Assembly (NCBI RefSeq): GCF_002280785.1 | Contig: NZ_NCEQ01000007.1 | Location: 186,001-250,000 of the forward strand | Source of the DNA: Brevundimonas subvibrioides | GTDB lineage: Bacteria; Pseudomonadota; Alphaproteobacteria; Caulobacterales; Caulobacteraceae | DNA length: 64,000 bases | Direction of reading: 5' to 3' | Part shown: positions 46,352 through 55,229 of the stretch, piece after piece | How positions within the stretch are numbered: the stretch's first letter is position 1 | How the letters are laid out: each line of letters starts with the position of its first letter | Program-made: the position numbers and the translations under genes | Notes under the pieces: generated by a model | Told to the model about the DNA's origin: nothing | The model's database searches: none | The model's input: only the letters and a program-made list of their open reading frames with translations

Positions 46352-46855
46352 ATGCGAACCCTGACTCTCCGAGGCTATCTCGCCGTGGCTGTTCTCGGCC
46401 TGTTGATCGCGATCGGGGTCATGGCCGCCGGAAGCGCCAAGGCCCAGGAGACAACAGTGCAACACGCCGTGGGGACCTTCGAGGTGGCGATGGCGCCCGC
46501 CGATGCCGAGGTGATCGAGGCGGGCCTGGGTCTGTCCCGCTACATCCTGTCCAAGACCTTCACCGGCGGCATCACCGGCGTGTCGAGCGGCCAGATGCTG
46601 ACCGGCGGGCCTCCGGGCGACACGACCGGGACCTATATCGCGCTGGAACGGGTGGTGGGCACGCTCAACGGCAAGGAGGGCGGCTTCCTGCTGGCCCATC
46701 GCGGCGACATGAGCCCGGAGGGCTATACGCTGTCGATCACCGTCGTGCCGAACTCGGGCACCGGAGCGCTGGCGGGGATCAGCGGGGACTTCGCCCTGAC
46801 GCTCGAAGGCGGGGAACACCGCTACGACCTCAGCTACAGCCTGCCAAACCCCTGA
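46352..46855 (+). CDS. DUF3224 domain protein, exported
   Basis: 167 residues with a signal peptide (RGYLAVAVLGLLIAIGVMAA, then GSAKAQ). The mature domain fits DUF3224 (HAVGTFEV; LSRYILSKTFTGGITGVSSG; VPNSGTGALAGISGDFALTL), a small beta-barrel of the allene oxide cyclase-like type. DUF3224 proteins have no established activity. Between thiG and the TPR gene, with normal spacing of 57 and 69 bp; it may be part of either transcript. Confidence 0.87.
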   Translation: MRTLTLRGYLAVAVLGLLIAIGVMAAGSAKAQETTVQHAVGTFEVAMAPADAEVIEAGLGLSRYILSKTFTGGITGVSSGQMLTGGPPGDTTGTYIALERVVGTLNGKEGGFLLAHRGDMSPEGYTLSITVVPNSGTGALAGISGDFALTLEGGEHRYDLSYSLPNP

Positions 46856-46924
46856 GACGATCGGGGCGCTTGGAAGCGCTCTTCGACTGGTGCAGGATCG
46901 TCGCCTCGGATCGAGGGGAAGACG

Positions 46925-48634
46925 ATGCGACTGAAACTGCTCACCTTCACCGCCGTCGCCCTCTGTCTGGCGGGACCCGCCGCTGTCGCCGATGCGACCT
47001 CGGCGACCGCCGATGCGGAGGCGAGCGCCTCCCTGTTGCAGAACCCCCGGGGATGCGGCCGGGTCGGGTCGGTGCTGGACGCCGCGCCGGAAGCCTCCAT
47101 GGTCCTGGTGCCCGGTTTCGGCGAGGTCGCGAGCTGGACCGTCGACACCACAAATCCGGAGGCCCAGGCCTGGTTCGACCACGGGGTGCGGCTGCGCTGG
47201 GCGTTCGAGCACAAGGAATCGGTCCGGGCCTTCCGCCGGGCGCGGGCCATCGATCCCGGCTGCGGCCTGTGCGCCTGGGGCGAGGCCTGGGCGACCGGGC
47301 CCAACCTCAACGGCGGCGGCACGGATGACGACTCCCTGCGGGCCGGGCTCAGGCTGGCCCAGCTGGCCCGGCGCGAGGCGGGCGGCGCCACTGCCGTCCA
47401 GCGCCAGATGATCGACGCCCTGATCCAGCGCTATTCCGGGGCCAAGGCCAGCCAGGGCGTTCGCTTCGCCCGGGCCATGGACCGGATCGTTCGCCGCAAC
47501 CCCGACAGCCCCCTGATCGCCGCCATCGCCGCCGACGCCTGGATGCTGCAGGCCGATGAGTGGTTCGACGAGGCGGGCCTGCCCAAGGACCGCGGCATCG
47601 TCCGGGCCATGGACATCCTTGAGGCGTCGCTGGCGAAGGCGCCCGACGACCCCGGCACCATCCACCTCTACATCCACCTGACCGAGTGGTCCGACGACCC
47701 GCACAAGGCCATTCCCTATGGCGAGAAGCTGGCCCGGCTGGCGCCCTCGGCCAGCCATCTGGTGCATATGCCGTCGCACACCTTCTACCGGGTCGGGCGC
47801 TACCGGGACGCCATGCGGTCCAATGTCGAGGCCGTGGCCCTGGACAAGCGCTATGACCGGCTGGCCGCGCCTCCGGGCGGGATCACCGGCATGCCGCTGC
47901 ACGCCCACAATATCCACTTCGGCATGGGCGGCGCCCTGATGGCCGGCGGGGCCGAGGAGGGGCTGGCCCTGGCCGAGGGCTTCCTGTCGACCTATCCCGA
48001 CATCCCGGCCGAGAACCTGTGGCGTCAGCTGATGGCCAACGACGCCTATGCGATCTTCGGCCGCTTCGGCACGGCGGCCCAGGTCGCGGCCCTGGCGGAA
48101 CCGCCCGAGACCAAGCCGGTGCAGCGCGCCAATTGGCGCTACGGGCGCGGCGAGGCGGCGGCCCGGGCCGGCGACGCGGGCGCCGTCCGCGCCGAGGCCG
48201 AGGCCATCCGGGCGATCCGCGAAGGCGACGCCATCACCGGCGCCCAGGCCGCCGACATGAAGGACTTCATCGAGGTCTCGCAGCGGGTGCTGGAAGGCCG
48301 GGCGGCGATGCTGGAGGGCAATGCGACCGCTGCCGTGGCGGCCTTCACCCGCGCCGCCGAGATCCAGGGCCAGGAAGAGGAGGGCGGCGACCCGCCGATC
48401 ATCTGGTTCCCGACCCGCCGCAGCCTCGCCGCCGCGATGCTGGCCAATGGCGACGCGGCCGGAGCGAAGGCGAAGATCGAGGAACTGCTGACCGACTGGC
48501 CGATGGACCCCTACAGCTATTTCGTTCTCGCCGAGGCCGAGGCCGCCCTGGGCAACACGGCCGCCGCCGAGGCCGCGCGGGCGCAGGCGCGGGTCGAATG
48601 GATCGGCGGCGAGATGAGCCTGAAGCTGGCCTAG
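46925..48634 (+). CDS. Exported TPR-repeat protein
   Basis: 569 residues with a signal peptide (KLLTFTAVALCLAGPAAVADA). Several tetratricopeptide units are visible (AWFDHGVRLRWAFEHKESVR, AFRRARAIDPGCG; later AKIEELLTDWPMDPYSYFVL), with the conserved HMPSHTFYRVGRYRDA and HNIHFGMGG segments found in the family of large TPR proteins next to metal-transport or stress genes. It probably binds a partner protein in the periplasm. GAGGGG sits just upstream of the ATG. Single gene or joined to DUF3224. Confidence 0.87.
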   Translation: MRLKLLTFTAVALCLAGPAAVADATSATADAEASASLLQNPRGCGRVGSVLDAAPEASMVLVPGFGEVASWTVDTTNPEAQAWFDHGVRLRWAFEHKESVRAFRRARAIDPGCGLCAWGEAWATGPNLNGGGTDDDSLRAGLRLAQLARREAGGATAVQRQMIDALIQRYSGAKASQGVRFARAMDRIVRRNPDSPLIAAIAADAWMLQADEWFDEAGLPKDRGIVRAMDILEASLAKAPDDPGTIHLYIHLTEWSDDPHKAIPYGEKLARLAPSASHLVHMPSHTFYRVGRYRDAMRSNVEAVALDKRYDRLAAPPGGITGMPLHAHNIHFGMGGALMAGGAEEGLALAEGFLSTYPDIPAENLWRQLMANDAYAIFGRFGTAAQVAALAEPPETKPVQRANWRYGRGEAAARAGDAGAVRAEAEAIRAIREGDAITGAQAADMKDFIEVSQRVLEGRAAMLEGNATAAVAAFTRAAEIQGQEEEGGDPPIIWFPTRRSLAAAMLANGDAAGAKAKIEELLTDWPMDPYSYFVLAEAEAALGNTAAAEAARAQARVEWIGGEMSLKLA

Positions 48635-48652
48635 GGCCTGGGGTCTGTCCGG

Positions 48653-48704
48653 TTTCGTCCCTTGGTCCGGACGAAAAACACCCTGACGAAACGGACGAAG
48701 CGGA
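48653..48704. repeat. Short hairpin and tandem GGACGAA repeats
   Basis: In the gap after the TPR gene TTTCGTCC-N8-GGACGAAA forms an 8-bp stem (48653-48676), followed by three tandem 9-bp units built on GGACGAA (TGACGAAAC, GGACGAAGC, GGACGAAAC). It lies between convergent genes; no T run is present for either strand, so it is not a clear terminator. Confidence 0.5.
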
Positions 48705-48716
48705 CGAAACCCGGGA

Positions 48717-49301
48717 TCAGGTCGCCGGGTCGGGCGCGGCCTCTTCGGTCGTTTCAGCGAACGCGGCCTCGCGGCCGGCGGCGAACTCCTCGTTCAGTCG
48801 GTGCAGATAGGAGGCGCGGACACGGTCGATGTCCCGGAAGGCGGAGGAGTCCATGTCCAGGCGCGCGCCGCAGCGCTCAGCCAGCTGGACGAGCCGCATC
48901 CAGGAGAGGGCCTGCTGCGGCCGGTCGACGGCGGCGTTCTCGGCCGCCTGACGGAAGGCGTAGTGGCGCAGGCTCCGGGGATCGGGATTGAACAGCAGGC
49001 CGAAACGGGAGGTCGAGGCCTCCGCCGCCACCTCCTCCAGGGCCGGATCAATCTCCATCTCCTCGTCCCTGGTGCGCGGCCCGGCCATCCACGGCGGCGG
49101 CGGGGCGAGCCGCGTCGGCAGGAAGTCGGGGCGGCGCCAGCCCTCGATCGCCGCGCGACGACGGATGCTGCGATCGGTCGTGCCGTAGCGTTCGGCGATG
49201 ACGGCGCAGCTGATGCCGGCGATGAAATCCTCGCGGGCATGAGCCCAGGCTTCGGCGGTGAGGCGGGGCGGTCTGTGTTGGGTCTGGGTCATGCCCGGCA
49301 T
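48717..49301 (-). CDS. HTH-containing protein of unknown function
   Basis: 194 residues. The N-terminal 60 residues contain a helix-turn-helix-like pattern (EDFIAGISCAVIAERYGTTD, then RSIRRRAAIEGWRRPD) resembling the small subunit of phage terminases or resolvase-type HTH modules. The rest is helical and charged, with no recognised domain. There are no phage genes nearby. ATG 49292 could be the start in place of 49301. Transcription factor or phage relic are both possible. Confidence 0.6.
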   Translation of the reverse strand: MPGMTQTQHRPPRLTAEAWAHAREDFIAGISCAVIAERYGTTDRSIRRRAAIEGWRRPDFLPTRLAPPPPWMAGPRTRDEEMEIDPALEEVAAEASTSRFGLLFNPDPRSLRHYAFRQAAENAAVDRPQQALSWMRLVQLAERCGARLDMDSSAFRDIDRVRASYLHRLNEEFAAGREAAFAETTEEAAPDPAT

Positions 49302-49525
49302 TGTCCGGCCGTTTCAGACCAGGGCGCGTAAAATGGCTCTCGTTAGAGCCGGGCATTGAATTCAAAGGGGTTTGGGGACGATCCGCGCCTTGGTATCGGG
49401 GCTATCGCAGACATTGATGGGCCTGAAAGGGGACGCTTCCAACGTCGGCAACGGGTGGTGAGCGGACATGAAAACAGCCCCGCCGTCGCCAGCGAGGCCA
49501 CTTCTTTGCGTGTGGGGCCGCTGGA
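49302..49525. other. Intergenic region 224 bp, nothing recognised
   Basis: Between the HTH gene start and the end of the propeller gene, both minus-strand. No coding or RNA features recognised; the HTH gene promoter should be in it. Confidence 0.5.
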
Positions 49526-50629
49526 TCAGCCGAACTGTCGCCGCCGCTGGACCAGCACCGCCGCCCCACCCGCCAGGCCAAGGCCGAACAGGATCATTGC
49601 CCATTCCGACAGGGTGGGGACGGGAACGGGCGCGGCATCGGCCGGCCGGATGAACTGGCCGAAGGCGGTGGGACTGTTCCCCACGGCCACGGTCGCGCTG
49701 ACGGTATTGGATGCGGTGTTGATCACCGAGACGGTGTTGGAACTGCCGTTCGCAACATAGGCGTGGGTACCATCGGGGCTCACTGCCACGCCGCGAGGAC
49801 CGGTCCCCACGGCGACGGTGGCGGCGACGGTGTTGGTGGCCGTGTTGACCACCGAGACGTTGCTGGACCCGTTGTTCGCGACATAGGCGCGTGTTCCATC
49901 TGGGCTCACGACCACGCCGAAAGGATTGCTCCCCACGTTGACGGTGGCGACGACAGTATTTGTGGCTGTGTTGATCACCGAGACCGTGGTGGTGCCAGTG
50001 TTCGCGACATAGGCACTGGTTCCGTCGGGGCTGACGGCCACGCCTTGAGGACTGGTCCCCACAGTCACAGTCGCGACGACAGTATTGGTGGCGGTGTTGA
50101 TGACCGAGACGGTGTTGGAGCTGTAGTTCGCGGTATAGACGCGGGCGCCATCGGGGCTAACGGCCAGGCCGTAGGGACCGACCCCTACCGCCACGGTGGC
50201 GACGACGGCATTGGTGGCCGTGTTGATCACCGAGACACTGTTGGAGTTGAGGTTTGCGACATAGGCACGGGTTCCGTCGGGGCTCACGGCCACGCCGAAG
50301 GGAACGTTGCCCACGGTCACGGTCGCGGTGACGATATTGGTGGCGGTGTTGATGACCGAGACGGTGTTGGAGCCGAGGTTTGCGACATAGGCACGGGTGC
50401 CATTGGGGCTCACGGCCACGCCGAATGGACTCGACCCCACGGTCACGGTGGCGGTGACGGTATTGGTGGCCGTGTCGATGACCGAGACGGTGTTGGAACC
50501 CTGATTAGAAATATAGGCGTTCTGGGCCATCGCGGCCCCGGACCAGACCAGGGCCATGACACCGGCCGCGACGGCAGCCAGCAGGGTTCGCACCGACCGC
50601 GCAGGGTCGGAGGACTGGATGATCGACAT
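49526..50629 (-). CDS. YVTN beta-propeller protein with IPTL-CTERM sorting tail, exported
   Basis: 367 residues. Signal peptide (TLLAAVAAGVMALVWSGAAMAQ), then seven tandem 42-residue YVTN repeats (unit: AYVANxGSNTVSVINTATNT and a following VATVTVGxxPxGVAVSPDGTR) from residue 38 to about 326, a seven-bladed propeller. The C-terminus has PVPTLSEWAMILFGLGLAGG and a basic end (RRRQF): an IPTL-CTERM sorting signal, i.e. a Pro-Thr motif, one transmembrane helix and Arg cluster. Such tails are processed by exosortase-type enzymes. No sortase gene is in the window. Surface or extracellular location is inferred; the ligand is unknown. Confidence 0.9.
   Translation of the reverse strand: MSIIQSSDPARSVRTLLAAVAAGVMALVWSGAAMAQNAYISNQGSNTVSVIDTATNTVTATVTVGSSPFGVAVSPNGTRAYVANLGSNTVSVINTATNIVTATVTVGNVPFGVAVSPDGTRAYVANLNSNSVSVINTATNAVVATVAVGVGPYGLAVSPDGARVYTANYSSNTVSVINTATNTVVATVTVGTSPQGVAVSPDGTSAYVANTGTTTVSVINTATNTVVATVNVGSNPFGVVVSPDGTRAYVANNGSSNVSVVNTATNTVAATVAVGTGPRGVAVSPDGTHAYVANGSSNTVSVINTASNTVSATVAVGNSPTAFGQFIRPADAAPVPVPTLSEWAMILFGLGLAGGAAVLVQRRRQFG
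49652..50518 (-). repeat. Seven 126-bp tandem coding repeats
   Basis: The 42-residue protein repeats correspond to 126-bp DNA units, seven in a row inside the propeller gene (the last one slightly shorter). Neighbouring units differ at many synonymous sites, so the array is an old one and not recently expanded; unequal crossing-over could still change the number. Confidence 0.85.
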
Positions 50630-51060
50630 GAAACGCTTCCCCTACCGGGAAACGGACTGTCCACACCCCACGGCTACGCTTGCATGCCAAATCCCGGAAT
50701 ACTAGGGAAAACTACGTAGTCCCCGAACGCCGGTCCGTCGCGTGATCGTCGCGGCTGCGATCAGCGGACGCCGTCAACGTCTGCAATGGGTCGGGTTCAG
50801 CCTTTAGCCTGAGGCCCGATTGCAGACATTCGATGAACGCGCCGTAAGCGGACATCGTGCAGGTCCGTTCGGGGTGGACTGCGGACCTTCGGTCGCTCAT
50901 GGCCTCCGCCCATCAAGCGTAGCCGCCGGGACACGGTATGCTGCCGATCGCGTCGCCCGAGGCGGACGTCACGAAACAGAAGCTTGACCGTAACGACGCC
51001 GTCTTTCGGCCCGCCTAACGCGGTTCGAGGCCAATGGAGGCCTAAGAATTCGGGGCGAAC
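50630..51060. other. Divergent intergenic region, propeller gene / TonB receptor (431 bp)
   Basis: No gene is supported; a 62-codon minus-strand frame has no ribosome site. It must hold the promoters of both flanking genes. It contains a palindrome at 50711-50720. TTGACC occurs at 50984-50989, about 72 bases before the receptor ATG, without a well-placed -10. Confidence 0.6.
50711..50720. promoter_or_regulatory. Palindrome ACTACGTAGT, candidate response-regulator operator
   Basis: A perfect 10-bp palindrome, ACTACGTAGT, next to the A-rich CTAGGGAAA (50702-50710), lies 82 bp upstream of the propeller gene ATG (minus strand). Read on that strand it is ACTACGTAGTTTTCCCTAG. TACGTA-centred palindromes next to a T run are the kind of site bound by LuxR/NarL-type response regulators. 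Assignment to a particular regulator is not possible. Confidence 0.35.
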
Positions 51061-53400
51061 ATGACCACTCATCGACTTCTCGCGGGCGTTTCGACGCTCG
51101 CCCTCGCCCTTACGGGCGCGCTTGTCCTGCCGACCGCCGTACAGGCCCAGGCCGTCGTTTCCGAGCCGGGCGACGCCGCCCAGCTTGATGAAGTCGTCGT
51201 CTTCGGCGTCGGCCAGAGCCGCCAGCAGGCCTCGATCACCGAAGCCGCGATCGCCGTCGAGGCTCCCGGCACCAGCCCGCTGAAGGCGATCGAACGCCTG
51301 CCCGGCGTCAGCTTCCAGTCGGCCGACGCCTTCGGCAACTATGAATGGTCGGCGCGCATCGTGCTGCGCAGCTTCAACCAGAATCAGCTCGGCTTCACCC
51401 TGGACGGCGTGCCGCTGGGCGACATGAGCTATGGCAACCACAACGGCCTGCACATCTCGCGCGCCATCATTTCCGAGAACGTCGGCCGCGTGGACGTGGC
51501 CCAGGGCTCGGGCGCGCTGGGCACCGCCTCCAGCAGCAACCTGGGCGGCACCGTCCAGTTCATCAGCCGTCGCCCGGCCGATGAGTTCGGCCTTGACGTC
51601 GCCGCCACCTATGGCAGCGAACAGACCCTGCGCGGCCTCATCCGTCTGGACACGGGCGCCTTCGGCCCGGCCGGCACGGCGCTGTCGCTGTCCTATGTCG
51701 ATCATCAGATGGACAAGTGGAAGGGCGTGGGCGAACAGAACCAGCAGCAGATCAACGCCAGCCTGGTCCAGCCGATCGGCAAGGGCGAGATCACCGGCTT
51801 CGTCAACTGGTCTGAGCGCCGCGAGAACGACTATCAGGACCTGTCCCTGGCCCAGATCGGTTACCTGGGCCGCGACTTCGATAATATCTCGGGCAACTAC
51901 GCCCTGGCCGTTCGCATCGCCGACATCGCCAACAATCGCGGTGAAACCGGTGCGGCCGTGACCAATGTTGCAGCCGGAACGGTCTATCCGGCCCCGATCC
52001 GGACCGTCGACGACGCCTATTTCGACGCTTCGGGCCTGCGTGACGATACGATCGGCGCCCTGACGTTCAACTACCCGATCTCGGACGCCTTCTCGGTTTC
52101 GCTGACCGGCTATGGTCACCGCAACGAAGGTCAGGGTCTGTGGTGGACCCCCTACGTCGCCACGCCCGTCGGCGCGCCCGATCAGAACGGCACGGCGATC
52201 ACGGCCCCCAGCCCGATCTCGGTGCGCACCACCGAATATGACATCGAGCGCACGGGCGCGCTTGGTTCGGCCATGCTGGACCTGGGGACCCATTCGATCG
52301 AGGCCGGCTTCTGGCTGGAGAAGAACGACTTCAACCAGGCGCGCCGGTTCTACGGCCTGGCCCGCGCGGCCAACACCCGCTCGTCGCTGGAGTTCCTCGA
52401 GAACCCCTTCTTCACCCAGTGGGAATATGAGTTCGAGACCGAAACCCGCCTGTTCTACGTGCAGGACAGCTGGGCCGTCACCGACGCCCTGACGGTTTTC
52501 GGCGGCTTCAAGTCCCTGTCGGTCGAGAACACGGCCCGGACCGTTACGGGCCCCAACAAGACGGGCACGATCAAGGCTGAAGACAACTTCCTGCCCCAGG
52601 TCGGCGCGACCTTCGACGTCAACGACGATCACCAGATCTTCGTGTCCTACTCGGAAAACCTGCGGGCCTTCGAATCGTCGAACACCGGCGGACCGTTCTC
52701 GGCTTCGGCGGCCGGCTTCGCGGCCCTGCGGACCACGATCGAGCCGGAAAGCTCCAGGACGGCCGAGGCCGGCTGGCGCTTCCGCTACGACCAGCTCCAG
52801 GGTTCGGTGGCAGTCTATAACGTCGAGTTTTCGGACCGCCTGCTGGGCGTCGCCCTCGGCGCTCCGATCCTGGGCCTGGGTTCCGGCATCCAGAACGTGG
52901 GTTCGGTAAAGTCGCGCGGTTTCGAAGCGGCAGCCGTCTGGAGCTTCAACGACGACTGGTCGGCCTTCGGTTCGTTCAGCTACAACGACTCGACCTATGA
53001 GGACGATGTCCGCGACGGCACGGGCGCCCTGGTCGCCGCAACCGGTGGGAAGACCGTCGTCAACACGCCCGAGACGCTGTTCCGCGCCGAACTGGCCTAT
53101 GACGACGGAGCCCTGTTCGGCACCCTCGCCGCCGCCTACACCGGCGAGCGCTTCTCCAGCTATCTCAATGACGAGAGCGTCGACGGCTACACGCTGGTCG
53201 AACTGACGGGCGGCTATCGGATTGCGGACACCGGTGGCTGGCTGGACGGGACCGAACTGCAGCTCAATGTCACCAACCTGCTGGACGAGGATCACATCTC
53301 GACTGTCGGATCGGGCGGCTTCCAGAACACGGCGGGTCGCCAGACCTTCCTGCCGGGCGCGCCGCGCCAGGTGTTCGTGTCCGTGCGTCGTCACTTCTAG
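51061..53400 (+). CDS. TonB-dependent outer-membrane receptor
   Basis: 779 residues. Signal peptide (LLAGVSTLALALTGALVLP, ending VQAQA), TonB-box-like LDEVVVFGVG at residues 41-50, a plug domain (PLKAIERLPGVSFQSADAFG; LRSFNQNQLGFTLDGVPLGD; NVGRVDVAQGSGALGT) and a 22-strand barrel ending RQVFVSVRRHF with the terminal Phe of outer-membrane proteins. The substrate is unknown. The PhoD-like phosphatase gene follows 76 bp later, so uptake of a phosphorylated compound is one possibility. Confidence 0.95.
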   Translation: MTTHRLLAGVSTLALALTGALVLPTAVQAQAVVSEPGDAAQLDEVVVFGVGQSRQQASITEAAIAVEAPGTSPLKAIERLPGVSFQSADAFGNYEWSARIVLRSFNQNQLGFTLDGVPLGDMSYGNHNGLHISRAIISENVGRVDVAQGSGALGTASSSNLGGTVQFISRRPADEFGLDVAATYGSEQTLRGLIRLDTGAFGPAGTALSLSYVDHQMDKWKGVGEQNQQQINASLVQPIGKGEITGFVNWSERRENDYQDLSLAQIGYLGRDFDNISGNYALAVRIADIANNRGETGAAVTNVAAGTVYPAPIRTVDDAYFDASGLRDDTIGALTFNYPISDAFSVSLTGYGHRNEGQGLWWTPYVATPVGAPDQNGTAITAPSPISVRTTEYDIERTGALGSAMLDLGTHSIEAGFWLEKNDFNQARRFYGLARAANTRSSLEFLENPFFTQWEYEFETETRLFYVQDSWAVTDALTVFGGFKSLSVENTARTVTGPNKTGTIKAEDNFLPQVGATFDVNDDHQIFVSYSENLRAFESSNTGGPFSASAAGFAALRTTIEPESSRTAEAGWRFRYDQLQGSVAVYNVEFSDRLLGVALGAPILGLGSGIQNVGSVKSRGFEAAAVWSFNDDWSAFGSFSYNDSTYEDDVRDGTGALVAATGGKTVVNTPETLFRAELAYDDGALFGTLAAAYTGERFSSYLNDESVDGYTLVELTGGYRIADTGGWLDGTELQLNVTNLLDEDHISTVGSGGFQNTAGRQTFLPGAPRQVFVSVRRHF

Positions 53401-53476
53401 GCGTCAGGCGACTGACCGGTTCCGGGGCGCGCCCACGCGGCGCGCCCCGTTCGCGTTTGAAAGCGGAGATGAGGCA

Positions 53477-54583
53477 ATGAACACCCTTTCGCGGCGGGGT
53501 CTGATGACCGGGACGGTGGGCGTCGGGCTGGCGGCGGGCGCGGTCCCGGTTGTGGCCGCCCCGGATGTCCGGTCCGGGCAGACGCTGACCCGGATCGCCT
53601 TCGGCTCCTGCGCCAAGAGCGACAAGCCCCAGCCGATCTGGGACGCTGTGCTGGCGGCGGAGCCGGACCTGTTCATCTTCCTCGGCGACAACGTCTATCT
53701 GGATACCCGGGACCCGGCAGTGATGCGCCGGAAATACGCCGAACTGGCCGCCCAGCCCGGGTTCCAGAAGCTGAAGGCCAGCGTGCCCATCCTCGCCATC
53801 TGGGACGACCACGACTATGGCGAGAACGACGCCGGAGCCGACTATCCGATGAAGGAGGAAAGCCGTCGGCTGTTCCTGGATTTCTTCGGCGAGCCGGCCG
53901 ATAGCCCCCGACGCACCCGCGACGGCATCTACACTGCGCAGGTGTTCGGCCCGGCCGGCCGGCGGGTGCAGATCCTGCTGCCCGACCTGCGCTGGAACCG
54001 CACGCCGCTGGTGCCGCTGGAGCTCGGCGATCAGGACTATGACACCTGGGTCGAGCAGCGCGCCGAGGCGGGGCTGAGCACACCCGGCCCCTATATGCGC
54101 AATCCCGAGATGGCTGCGACCCAGCTGGGCGAGACCCAGTGGCGCTGGCTGGAAGAGCAGCTGTCCGTCCCGGCCGACATTCGCATCCTCGCCTCCAGCC
54201 TGCAGGTGGTGGCCGATTTCGCCGGCTGGGAGGGCTGGATCAATTTCGCCCACGACCACCAGCGGCTGATCGCCGCCATCCGCGACCGCAAGGCGAACGG
54301 ACTGTTCTGCCTCTCGGGCGATACCCACTACGCCGAAATCTCGAGGTTGGACGTCAACACCCCCTATCCGTTGTGGGACATCACCTCATCGGGGCTGACC
54401 GAGGTGTGGCCGGTGACCCCGCCCAACGCCTTGCGCGTTGGCGAAGTGTTCCGGGAGCAGAATTTCGGCCTGCTGACCATAGGCTGGCAGGGCGAAAGCC
54501 CAACGGTCCTGGCCCAGGTCTACGACGTCAATCGCATCGTCCGGTTGGAACAGCTGATCCGGATCTCTGACCTCGTCGTATGA
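53477..54583 (+). CDS. PhoD-like metallophosphatase (alkaline phosphatase D family), Tat-exported
   Basis: 368 residues from the ATG at 53477 (GAGATGAGG upstream). Twin-arginine signal (TLSRRGLMTGTVGVG), then the binuclear metal motifs FGSCAKSDKPQP, FIFLGDNVYLD, AIWDDHDYGEND, and SGDTHYAEIS. The order is that of PhoD phosphodiesterases/phosphatases. It releases phosphate from esters in the periplasm. Immediately downstream of a TonB receptor, which suggests a phosphate- or phospholipid-scavenging pair; no Pho box was found. Confidence 0.93.
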   Translation: MNTLSRRGLMTGTVGVGLAAGAVPVVAAPDVRSGQTLTRIAFGSCAKSDKPQPIWDAVLAAEPDLFIFLGDNVYLDTRDPAVMRRKYAELAAQPGFQKLKASVPILAIWDDHDYGENDAGADYPMKEESRRLFLDFFGEPADSPRRTRDGIYTAQVFGPAGRRVQILLPDLRWNRTPLVPLELGDQDYDTWVEQRAEAGLSTPGPYMRNPEMAATQLGETQWRWLEEQLSVPADIRILASSLQVVADFAGWEGWINFAHDHQRLIAAIRDRKANGLFCLSGDTHYAEISRLDVNTPYPLWDITSSGLTEVWPVTPPNALRVGEVFREQNFGLLTIGWQGESPTVLAQVYDVNRIVRLEQLIRISDLVV

Positions 54584-55229
54584 TCTCCGCGCAGTGGTTT
54601 TTCCAATGCCGCATAGAACGCGGCAATGCCGATCCACATCACGCGGATGATTGTCTCGCTGCGCGACTGAGTGGCGTGGTTCAAAAGCTCCTTTAGTCTT
54701 GCATCCCATTGTCTGCCATTCGCCGGGCGCTGTCAGAATCTGAAGATGGGCTCCGGGCCGCATGATCAAAACTCATGTTCAGCAAGCGAAGATATTTCCG
54801 AGCTCGCGATAGACCGAGCCCAAAGCAACCTTTATGACATTTTTATGGAAGCAAGAATTGTTCGGGGGACGCCATCGAGGACGCTGCAAGGGCAACAGCT
54901 CTGGCAACTTGAGACACGCCCGAGTTCAAAATCGGACTGGTCGCGCCTTTACGGGCGCGGCCACTCGTCGACTATAGAAGCGGACCTCAAAAAAACAGCG
55001 CAATCAAATGGTTGGACGATTGTTCCATCTGACCATCCCTGAAGCCGTCATTCACGACGTCGGCTGAGGGTCGGGAGCGGTCAAAGGCATCGGACCGAAA
55101 AGCGGACCTTCCCAGGCTCAGACGGCACGGCTGACTGTCGCGTTTCCGGCGCTCGGTGAATGACCGGGTCTGGCGTGACAGTATCGGCAGCTCGCGGCTC
55201 TGCCTTGTCCCCAGGTCCATCTGCCTCTT
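54584..55229. other. A/T-richer stretch with weak coding content (646 bp)
   Basis: Between the PhoD-like gene and the DsbA-like gene. Bases about 54,590-55,060 are visibly more A/T-rich than the neighbours; only one candidate frame (54671-55042) is open, listed separately. Bases 55,060-55,229 contain no supported feature. A TGCCGC-N7-GCGGCA hairpin near 54607-54625 may follow the phosphatase transcript. Confidence 0.5.
54671..55042 (+). CDS. Possible small protein, weak evidence
   Basis: 123 residues if the GTG at 54671 is used, about 98 if the ATG at 54746 is used. Neither has a good ribosome site. The C-terminal half (SNLYDIFMEARIVRG; LWQLETRPSSKSDWSRLYGR) could be a compact domain. No family recognised; the codon use is unlike the surrounding genes. 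It could be a recent acquisition or a non-coding frame. Confidence 0.3.
   Translation: MAWFKSSFSLASHCLPFAGRCQNLKMGSGPHDQNSCSASEDISELAIDRAQSNLYDIFMEARIVRGTPSRTLQGQQLWQLETRPSSKSDWSRLYGRGHSSTIEADLKKTAQSNGWTIVPSDHP

Noticed and set aside
48717..49301. Prophage remnant because of the terminase-like HTH
   Set aside because: No other phage gene, integrase or attachment site is near; base composition is ordinary.
49652..50518. CRISPR or satellite array suggested by the 126-bp repeats
   Set aside because: The repeats are in frame with a 42-residue YVTN protein unit; there are no spacers and no cas genes.
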